From: Merluccius polli
Lineage: Eukaryota; Chordata; Actinopteri; Gadiformes; Merlucciidae
Direction: 5' to 3'
Length of the DNA stretch: 64,000 nt
Assembly: GCA_030340625.1 (NCBI GenBank)
Contig: JAOPHQ010006539.1
Location: forward strand, 848,001-912,000
Numbering within the stretch: the first letter of the stretch is position 1; every line of letters begins with the position of its first letter. Shown here one piece after another: positions 55,001-64,000 of the stretch. A program made the position numbers and the translations under genes. The notes below the pieces were generated by a model. The model did no database searches, was not told the DNA's origin, and worked only from the letters and a program-made list of their open reading frames with translations.

Positions 55001-55687
55001 TAATTAAAATGTATAACTTTTATTAAGCATAGTTCACATGTGAATGTCATATTGTTGTTAACATTTCACACAGGTGTGTCTGTGCCTTAATCTATTTGGG
55101 TCAAACATGCCCTTTAATGTTCAGAAGGCATATGAAGTGTACACAAGTAGATACAGAGAGAGATACACTATTGAACATTTTGGCCTTGCTACACTGGCTT
55201 GCCGAGAAGAATAAACCACAGGCTCTAAACTGTTCTTCATATCCATCATCTTTCATTCTTGCGTTATTCAAAATTATACAATATACATGCCTCAACAAAT
55301 TATTAAATGCCTTCCCATCTTCTCGTTTAGCTACTTATGTCTACTGCCAGAGAAAATGGTGATTTCCATCATTGATGCTTAATTACTGCAACTGTTCCTC
55401 TCCAGCCACAGTCGAATCTTGAACAAAATGTGGCAATTAGTTGCTGTTAAAAGTAAATTGCCATCAGTTGCTACCCATTTAAATTGCATTATCAATATTA
55501 TGGCAAGACTCTACTGAACATGTTATATCTTCACATTTACCGGACAAGTGTATATCTGGTTTGTGAATATGATCTCCCACGCTCACTATATGTGCACTTT
55601 GAGTGCCAAAAAAATGCTATATAAATGCGATTAATTATTGTTATTATTAAAGTCACCTAAGACTAGAATTACCTTGACAGCACAACC
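52006..55687. other. Unrecognised, AT-rich, probably intergenic or intronic
   Basis: No element termini, long open frame or recognisable exon on either strand. A GT microsatellite lies at about 54902-54955. This is one of the longest stretches without recognised repeats and is a candidate for ordinary host non-coding DNA. Confidence 0.5.
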
Positions 55688-55940
55688 TATTCAAATAATA
55701 CACAGGTTCATAATATTCACGTGCAAGGTACAGTGACTAGGGTGGCATGCCACTGCCATTCATAAACATAGCGGCGGTGGCGGACGCTACATTATGGAAA
55801 GACGACGCAGTGTTGTTCAGCAAACAACATTTATTATTGCAACAGAACAGGTTACTGTCGGCCGTAACCACGCCAAAACACTACAACATAAAGTTAGCCG
55901 TAACTCTCTCCTAATGTTCCTCGCGCTCAACCCAGGCTCG

Positions 55941-55975
<35 letters not shown>

Positions 55976-56078
55976 GCACACGCGCACTCACGCATTATGT
56001 TTATGAATGGCAGTGGCATGCCACCCTGCTCGCTGTACCTTGCACGTGAATATTATGAACCTGTGTATTATTTGAATA
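55688..56078. mobile_element. Fold-back element (391 bp) with ~80-bp TIRs
   Basis: TATTCAAATAATACACAGG through GCCACTGCCATTCATAAACAT (55688-55772) is inverted at about 55993-56078 with few differences. The core (55773-55992) includes a (CA)n run at about 55943-55975. The TSD could not be fixed. No coding capacity. Confidence 0.85.
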
Positions 56079-56362
56079 CCTTAGTATTGAATGCACAATA
56101 ACAAGGTACATTTATACATGGCACTATAGGACCAGTTTAATATAAAACACAATTTTACACAATATAAGTAGGGGGTCCCCGCTCCATCTCTCTATCAGTT
56201 TGGGGGTCCTTGGCCTGAAAACGTTGAAGACCCGATGATATGCTTACGATCATGTTTCACCTGGTTTGGTAATCAGAGCCGTCAGAGCCGTCGCCCCCAT
56301 AGGAATCCTATGGTTGCACCTGCTGGTAACATATAGGCACTACAACCTTTTTTCTTTTTTAA

Positions 56363-56447
56363 TTTGCGAGATCTCGCAAATTATTATTGCGAGATCTCGC
56401 AAATTATCATTGCGAGATCTCGCAAAAGTTTTGCGAGGTCTCGCAAA
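56363..56447. repeat. Array of four GCGAGATCTCGC palindromes
   Basis: Three copies of TTGCGAGATCTCGCAA and one variant (GCGAGGTCTCGC), with dyad centres near 56371.5, 56394.5, 56417.5 and 56438.5, i.e. spaced 23, 23 and 21 bp. Linkers are AT-rich. Spacing is about two helical turns, as in clustered protein-binding sites. Whether a protein binds is unknown. Confidence 0.9.
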
Positions 56448-56477
56448 TATATTGGTTAGATTTCACCAAAGTGACCT

Positions 56478-56934
56478 AGTTTTTTTTTTTTTTTTTTTTT
56501 CCTCATGTCAGTTCGGGGGCTCCGTAGAACCGAGCCTTTGGTGCCAGTCCTTTTTTTTTCTTCCTTCATGCCCCCCCCCCCCCCCCCCTCCGCCGTCTGG
56601 GCCCCGGTGCAATGTGGTTGACTCACTGTCATTCGATTATTTAGTGTTTAAAGGTCTTAACAAAATGTTTCAAATGGGCTTTCATACATAACTGCCTGTC
56701 CTTCCCCATGTATTCTCCTCTGTCGCCTTGTCATTCGTGTACACCTCTATCATTTTTATTTTTTATTTTGCCTTTGTCACTGCTTCTCCTGGGTTCTCAT
56801 CTCTATTCCATCTCCTCCTTGTCTCTCTCTGTTAAAAGCTGACGGTGGTGTCTGAGGAACAATATACTGCCGGGAGCCTCTGGCATTCATGCTTATTCAG
56901 CTTATTATTCTTGCTCTCTCACCAGCCCCCCCCC

Positions 56935-56988
<54 letters not shown>

Positions 56989-57224
56989 GAACTTCCTTCC
57001 ACCCCACCCACCCCCACACACACACCCTCTCTCCATTACCACCCCTCCTCCACATTAGCTCTTCCTAGCCATCCCTTCTCCCTCACTTCTTAGCCCTCCC
57101 TCATACTTCACTTCCTAGCCCTCCCTCCTACCTCACTTCCCTGGTGTCCTTGCAGAGGGTTGTGTACATTCATTCATTGTCTTATGCAATGCAATCTCTG
57201 TCTCTTTGTCTGTTTGTCTGTTTG

Positions 57225-57292
<68 letters not shown>
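56478..57292. repeat. Low-complexity tract: poly-T, poly-C, (CA)n, (CT)n
   Basis: Poly-T near 56480-56501, poly-C near 56570-56590, (CA)n at about 56935-56990 and (CT)n at about 57229-57292. Ser/Leu- and His/Thr-rich frames here are artefacts. Confidence 0.95.
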
Positions 57293-57295
<3 letters not shown>

Positions 57296-57971
57296 GTCTC
57301 TCTCTCAATCACTCTGTCTGTTCTGCAATATTTTCCCAAGAAAGAAACGGGTGCAGAATTAACATACCTGACATACTGGGTTTATAATAAAAAATAACAA
57401 AACAAATACCCAACATAGGTGTTAATGGTTTGTTTAAAATATCCCCCTGAGATCTGGCTTAACACAAGCGGACAGAACTTACATGTGCACATGATGATTG
57501 ATTGTGTATATTAAACTATTTGTTTAATATATTATTGTGTATAATAAAAACAATACACTGACAATGTATTATGACTAGCATATTTTGACCGAATGGACTT
57601 GGATGGATCAGACAGGATGAAATTAAGTTGCTAGACTGATAATATTATCTTGCAGACTTTCGCTAACAGAATGTTTGACAGTCAGTTGACCATGGAGATA
57701 TTAGTGACATTTCAAGGCTTTTGCAGAAACTTCTTCGCAATGTGGGAATTTAGATGTAAATGATGGATTTTCTGCTGGGAATTGAATACCTTTACATGCA
57801 AGGTTCCTATTTTCTCCTATTTTCTCGTTAAAATGAACATGTCCAAAGTATTACTTTTCCTTTCATTACCTTATCCTGGTGTTCTTGGTGTTCTCTATTT
57901 ATGTGAAGGATTGACTTCCAGTGTATAGATTAAATTAAATACATTCTGCAATAACTTAACTGCAACACAAT

Positions 57972-58009
<38 letters not shown>

Positions 58010-60579
58010 ATGTTTTACTTAATAGCTAATGTGTGTGTCTTGGTCATTATTTCCATTTCTATCTTCGGATCTCTTGTCTTTCATGCTTCTAGTTCCAGCA
58101 TCTTCCAATTTGCAGCATAACTAATCTGATTTCTCTCTGTAGAACCTCATGGCATCCAACCTGCTTCCTCTCACTCCCTTCAGAGCTCTCTAGTGCATTT
58201 AGTATTCAGAGTAAGCATGAGTTGTGCATTACAAAGTGTCTGAGACCAATGATCTGCAGCAGTCTTTAGGACTCTGCCTATGGTGTGTGTTGTTGGGTCA
58301 AACGACAGCCTTGATCTGAAATGCTTTTAAGCTTTTAACTGTAGGTCAAGCAAGCCTAATAAATTGTGATCCGATAGTATGTAAAAAACATCTGATGTAT
58401 TTGATGTAATATGTGTTTCTTTATCATTACAGTACACAGAATCATAATGTCTTCATAAAGGTAAAAAAACAACTACACATAAATACGCTAACTCTCTAAA
58501 CACACACAAACAATATCACTTCCACACTATCAATGTCTTAAGGCCTTGTAGACACAGTAAACCTGATTTGCCCATCTTCTATTTCTGTGTGTGTGCACGT
58601 GCTTCCGCACGCGCGCGTGTGTGTGTGTGTGCGCGCGCATTTGTGAGTCTGTGTCTTCAGCGGCTAGTGTAGGAGTGTGTGTTTGGTACGAGTACCACTC
58701 TCTCCCGCTGCACTCGCATTGCACTTTATTGAATGTAATGAGGAAACACTCACTCCATACATTAAAAGCCAGCAGAATGTTCTCTCTCTTCTGCTGTGTC
58801 TCTGTCTTCCTCACCCTCTGTCTCCCCATCCCTACTGCCTCTGCACAAATGAGGGTCGTCCCTGGTCAAGTGTTAGCGCGAGGCCTGTCAGCTTTAATGG
58901 GGATACGAGAAATACCCTTTTTCTATTGACAGTGGCCATGAGTATCAGTTCTACCCTCTGTCTCTATTTTCTACCATTAACTCCCCCATTAAAACCTAGT
59001 GTGTGTGTAACTCTTTACTTTGCTGTACTTCATAACTGAAGTTCAGGAAGAAATACATACCAGGGAAGACGGCTACTTAAGATGGCCTTTTATTTTTAAT
59101 CTTAAAAAAGATAAAAAGTCGTGAGGCCTTACTAGCCACTAGCCTGGGGAGAGCCAGCCCTCGCATAGAAATAATAATTTCCTTGTACAGGTCAGTTATT
59201 CCTCCTTGCTGGTTGGTCTCAGACCCAATCAGAGACTGCCGTTGTTCTAGGAGGCCGGTTAGTTGGTAATGCAGTAGAGATGTCAGGCAAGGTGCCGTGC
59301 TCATTTAGATTTATCTTTCAACCAATGTACACAAATACAATTTTGAAAATGTAAAAAACAACAACATTAAACTCAGCTAAAACTCACATGACCTAATTAA
59401 AAATATCAGATAGCCTATGAACATTGCTGCAGATATGTATCTAACGAGACAACAAAACCGTTACCAGGGTAAAGGTTGTTTGGTTATAGTCCAAAGAGGA
59501 CATGGGCAGTGGATGTACACACGGTTTAGTACATGCTACATTTAAACAGGTATTTTAAATGATTTCTTTCAGTTTTTGTGTTTGGGTTCCTTGGAAAATA
59601 ATTTGCTGTAAAAGGGGTGACATGGTTTGGAAAGTTTTGGGAACCACTGCAGTAGAGCATTTCAGAACAGCAGTTGGTCAGGCGGTCGTATCGATGCAGC
59701 CATAGCATCACTTTAAGCAGAAATAGATCAATCAGCAATACAACACAAACATAAATGTGCACTGTTGGATTTTTATCATAGGAAAAGGTCGCTGATCGTG
59801 TATCAGCTTGCTCCGTTGGTGACGTTACATTAATCTGATTGGCTGAAGATGTTTCAAATCAATTTCTTAAAGGCCAGTCTCTCTCGATAGGGACTGACAG
59901 GACATCGCAAGGTCTGGAAGAACCAGGCTAGGTACAACACACGTCAAGATTTGCATGTAGTCACCCTTCCTCATGAAGTGTGTGTTGTTAATGTTTGACA
60001 CAGCATCCAAGGCAGATACTGTATTTATCTGCATTCCATTGTCCAAAAAGTATTTTACTGTGCTGATTGTTATATGTTGTGTTGTAGAAAAAAAAATGTT
60101 TGTAATGAATTAATCTAATCATCATTATGAAGGTCAAATATGAAAATGATTAAGTACTAAGGATTTAAATTTCAGTGATTGTTTTAACGCTAATAATAGT
60201 TTGTTTTTTGCTTTCACTCAAATGATAAAAAAATGAAAAGGATAATTGAATCTTTCATTAACTCATCCACTGGATGTATATCTAGTGAGCGATATGGGGG
60301 GTAAATGTTGTGAAAACAAATTGAAAGCAAAAATTCTAATTAAATTAATTTGCAATAGCAATAATAGAGTGACTAATTGAAAACCAGCGAGGTCCATTAC
60401 ATATCAATTAAAATAAATAAGACAAAGTCTAAAAAAAAATGTATGTATAGGCCAATCTATAATTATATTTTAAATTACAAACTTTTTGCATTACACATTA
60501 CAAATGCAACAGAAAGATCGAACTCTGCCACACTTAGTCAAATAAAATATTTTAAATGTAACAATAATTGTATTTCACT
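57293..60579. other. Unrecognised sequence with microsatellites
   Basis: (ATA)n at about 57971-58006 and GT/GC alternation at about 58587-58632. A possible hAT-like pair, TAGCCTGGGGAGAGCCAG near 59140 and inverted TAGCCTGGTTCTTCCAG near 59935, lacks a matching TSD. No gene recognised. Confidence 0.45.
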
Positions 60580-61234
60580 TAGGGCTGTCAAACTTAAACA
60601 TTTTTTAACTGATTAATCACATAGTATTGGCGAGTTAACTCACGATTAATCGCAGTTTTTAAATTGTATTTTAAATTCACTCCCATTGAAGTTAAATGAG
60701 ATAATCAAATGGAATGACACATTGTCATTCATACCAAATAAGGAGAACTCCGGTGTAAACTGGTTCTGGGATGTTTAGTATGAGAACGAGTTCCAACGTT
60801 CCATGGAGAACAACAAAAAGCCTATATGATTCGAAGCTAAGTTCGCTGTTTTTAGCCGATTCTACCAAACTGCTATACGTTTGAGTGCTATGGGCATCAA
60901 AAAATAAATCGCTTTTTTAAAGCACTTACAAGGCTAGAAATAGCCTGACACTTCTTTGGTAGTATAATGAGGGTCTTAACATATAAAACGAGGCATTGAC
61001 AACTTCGTAAGTGTACAGATAGTTTATTAAAAAGCATATTTTATACACACAATACCTTCAGTAGTTCACCTGTCAACGGCATGTTTTTTTTTAGGCTGAT
61101 AAGTCTATCGACAAACACAGAGCTCACGTGCGATCACGTGAGCACGCGAGTGCGTTAATGCGTCATTTTTTCTTAATCAAATTAAAATAAAATTGTGTTA
61201 ACGCGTTATTATCGTGCTAATTTTGACACCCCTA
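60580..61234. mobile_element. Non-autonomous hAT element (655 bp) with perfect TSD
   Basis: Left end TAGGGCTGTCAAACTTAA, inverted right end TTAGGGGTGTCAAAATTAG-like, and a perfect 8-bp target duplication ATTTCACT (60572-60579, 61235-61242). Subterminal TAACTCACGATTAATCGCAG and GTGTTAACGCGTTATTATCG are related motifs. No transposase. Confidence 0.92.
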
Positions 61235-61242
61235 ATTTCACT

Positions 61243-62409
61243 TTATTAACACAAATATTTATATTGTATTTTTCACATTTTGGGGCATCCTATGAGTAAA
61301 GAGCAGCTCTGGGTAAGTGCACATTGTTTCCTACAGTCTGTATTTCCTACAGTCATTTTTGTTGTGTTTGTGTTTATAGTATATGGATCTGGCTGCATTA
61401 AGCAACACACTGATCAAAGTCAAATGAGGATACGGTTTTTACATTATCAGAATCATTTCATGTTGTATAAGGTGGAAAGCTTAAACAAATTAGAAAAACA
61501 AATTAAATCTAGTTTAAACATAGGTTTCTTACAGGAATATGTATGGCCTTTAAATGCATCTATATGCCATCGCATATAGCATGCATTCTCTATTAATGAG
61601 CAAGATTATTCATTATTACTGGCAAATGCAATTCAGGCAACATCAGCAAAATAGGCCAGAGGCATATTGCTGGGTTCCATACGAGGTCCTGGAGAGGGAC
61701 ATCATGAAGCAGTTTAATGTGTAAAGCAGTTGTCTTCATGGTCAGGGTGTCTATTGGTGTCAGAGCTATTACTTAGCAGCTGTGGTACAACATAATGTCT
61801 AAACCAGCTTTCATTACACTGCATTGGAATGTCTAGCAATTGATTGTCGGCACAATTAATGTTGTTAATTAATGTTGTTAATGCAGGTTTTTGGAATCAA
61901 TTATTATGTTTGGGTTTATTTGCCAAGGCTAATGGTGTATAATGTTGATCTTGGTTTACACGTAGGCTGATTTCAGTAGCAGCTTATGATAACTTAATTT
62001 CACCAGAATACAAGAGCCTGGTGTTAAAATGTTCTCACAGCGGATTGTGTTGAGATCAAATGAATGACTTGGCCTGAGGCCATAGAAGGAATAAGTCTCC
62101 ATCACTTCTCCATTTGAGATTAAGTGATAACTGAAGGGGAGAGGTCAACCCATGGATAATCACTGTTATTCCTCACCGACCATTATCCTTTTTGTCAGAA
62201 TCTCTTTGTCTTACCCCTTCTCTCTCCTACCCTCTCTCTCCCTTGCTCAATCATTAAGTGCATCTCTCCGCTCCAAGGCAATAGACTACTATTGTATTGC
62301 AAAAAATTTGTCAGAAGTGGCTTGTACTCACACACTGTATGTGTGTGTGTGTGTGTACGTCATGCACAGTTCTTTGATTGCACTTTACAGACTCACATAC
62401 ACACACAAG

Positions 62410-62483
<74 letters not shown>

Positions 62484-63362
62484 CACACGCACAAATAACC
62501 ACACAGGGGAATTCAAAAGCTCCTAGACAATAGTGTGCAACAAACCAGCAAGCAACTCTATCAGGGAGGCATTGTAACCCCACCGTGTACCAATCTGCCT
62601 GTCTCCACTCAGCATGCCAGCAGGACTGTTCACAGAGTCAATAATCACACAGGAACACACACAAGCGTTGGAAAAAAACTAAACAAAGAGTGGGCTAATT
62701 GCATTGAAGAGATGTGCAGACTCAGGCAAAAAGCAGGGCCTCTGCCCTTCCTCTTTTAAGTCAATTTCCTTTACACTGCCATACATTCACATTACCCTAG
62801 AGGCCATGGGGTATCAAGGGAGAGCCGTGTCCAAATGAAAGCAATCCTGCAGCTCCAATGAAGTACTTACACAGAGGCCCCCTTTTTCCTGTTCTTACAC
62901 AAATTGCATCTGTATAGGAGCACATGTTGCCAAGTGAGAGAGAATGAGAATTGCAGTAATATGGGTTAACTGCACAAGCAGTCGCTACTTGTTACCGTAG
63001 TCTTCTCAAGGCCAGTCTCTCCCATGCAGAGGGATTGGAGAGAAGTACAGTACAGATGTACAGACATCATTTTCAGGAGCATTTTCCTGAGGATAACTCA
63101 GGCTTCTATCCATGGGGTCCACTCAGTATACGTTTTTGGGTAATGGCCAGGCCAGGAAAAAAAGCTAAATATCCAATATCGGAAATCAATAATCACTTGT
63201 GTTTGAGAGCCTCTGTGCGGCGCTGTTCCCTGGGAAACTCTTGTGATCTCGTGAGTGAGAGCGCAAGCGTATCATACTGTAGCGTTTTAGCCAGAGTCTA
63301 TATCCTTCTTTTCCTAGATGGATGACACAGGACAGTTTTATAGCTTTCAAATGTTTACATAG
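61243..63362. other. Unrecognised sequence with a large (CA)n
   Basis: (CA)n at about 62399-62490 and (GT)n at about 62338-62358, facing each other. No gene or element end recognised elsewhere; a second candidate for ordinary host non-coding DNA. Confidence 0.5.
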
Positions 63363-64000
63363 TAGGGCTGTACCCCAAATGACGACTTGTCATTCAAAGA
63401 GCCCTGAGTTGACTCGAATTCTCTCAGTCGAACAATCGCAACAAGTTTTTGTTTTCTTTGTGTGCATTATATTAACTGAATAAAAATGGATAGAGGCTTA
63501 ACATATAGGAATGTCATTAAAGTAATTGTGGAAAGGAGAACATAATTATTACAAGTTAGATCTAGACCAACATATGACAGGCAAGCGGCGCAACGGTGAA
63601 ACAATCTCGTTATTGTAAAAAGATCTGGACGAGCTGTTAAGTTAACTCAGTCTTGTTTTGAATACAGTTGATTGGCCTGATTGTTTGCAACACAAGGGAG
63701 TATATCAACACAACTTTATGTCAAGAACTGTTGATTGCTCCATTGCATATTGATCGTGTCAAACCGAGTTAAAGTTAGAAAGATATCGGACATTTCAAAG
63801 GCGAAGTGCATAGACATCTTCCCCTTCAGTAGAGGAATGTGAAAACACCTCTCTAGTGACAAACTGCACAGAGACAAGTCAGTATAGTCAAGGTCAAACA
63901 TTTTAGGGGGCGTAAACATAAGAAAAACACATTTTTGAGTGGGACAGTCTCGTGGTTTTAGAATAAAACTGAAAAGCCAAAGCAATGGTGTTAACAATAG
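63363..64000. mobile_element. Possible left end of a hAT-like element running to the window edge
   Basis: TAGGGCTGTACCCCAAATGA at 63363 has the form of a hAT terminus and resembles the ends at 16362 and 60580. No right end lies in the window. Sequence after about 63480 is unrecognised. Confidence 0.35.

Noticed and set aside
52006..55687. Host gene exons
   Set aside because: I looked for open frames bounded by splice-like signals with known domain motifs on both strands and found none I could defend.
57144..57397. Ser/Leu-repeat open frames
   Set aside because: They come from the (CT)n microsatellite at 57229-57292.
59140..59940. Possible hAT element with TAGCCTGG ends
   Set aside because: The two 8-bp flanks (CTAGCCAC and GGTACAAC) do not match and the internal sequence gives no support.

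Overview
This window looks like ray-finned fish (teleost) nuclear DNA that is almost entirely mobile-element and repeat sequence. The evidence is the mix of families: a chromodomain Ty3/gypsy element, L2 with an esterase ORF1, a second Jockey/CR1-group LINE, many non-autonomous hAT, TTAA-type and PIF/Harbinger-like elements, a P-like element, an Academ-like nuclease element, and dense CA/GT/CT/AT microsatellites. I recognise no host exon, rRNA gene or convincing functional tRNA gene. Every coding region I can name belongs to a transposable element, and nearly all are broken. The species cannot be told from the sequence.

Layout. 1-9.2 kb: a hAT-type fragment, a 185-bp tandem duplication, a decayed minus-strand L2 LINE (820-2775), then a minus-strand hAT-like transposase remnant split by a complete but dead chromovirus (3311-9053, TSD TTATG). 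The chromovirus pol is itself split by a solo LTR (5357-5757). 9.8-11.8 kb: two short hAT elements with 8-bp TSDs (9860-10440, 11285-11808). 12-14.7 kb: microsatellites. 14.7-17.6 kb: a nest holding a TTAA element (15024-16289) with a hAT inside it, and a hAT (16362-17546) with a solo LTR inside it. 18-22.1 kb: microsatellites and a collapsed LINE (21330-22113).

22.3-40 kb is the most structured part. hAT copy A (22287-27114) carries a TAA-flanked element, which carries a Harbinger-like element. About 1.7 kb on, an inverted second copy of the same hAT, B (28785-39605, TSD ATAGCGAC), lies inside a TTAA element (27936-40008) that sits in an older dispersed repeat. Copy B was hit by a full-length L2 (29067-37879); the L2 5' region was hit by another hAT (29148-33153); and that hAT by a P-like element (29276-32108, TSD GTTCAGTC). 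Six levels can be read from junctions.

42.5-48.1 kb: a ~170-bp satellite unit hit by a near full-length LINE (42812-47452) and by a solo LTR (47531-47917) of the same family as the one inside the chromovirus. 49.6-52.0 kb: an Academ-like element with ~320-bp inverted termini, an XPG/PIN-like nuclease fragment with a cysteine cluster, and an inverted second fragment. 52-64 kb: mostly unrecognised AT-rich DNA and microsatellites with a fold-back element (55688-56078), an array of four GCGAGATCTCGC-like palindromes (56363-56447), and a hAT MITE (60580-61234).

Boundaries come from reading terminal inverted repeats and target-site duplications (TSDs) by eye. Family names for non-coding elements rest on TSD length and TIR sequence and are inferences.
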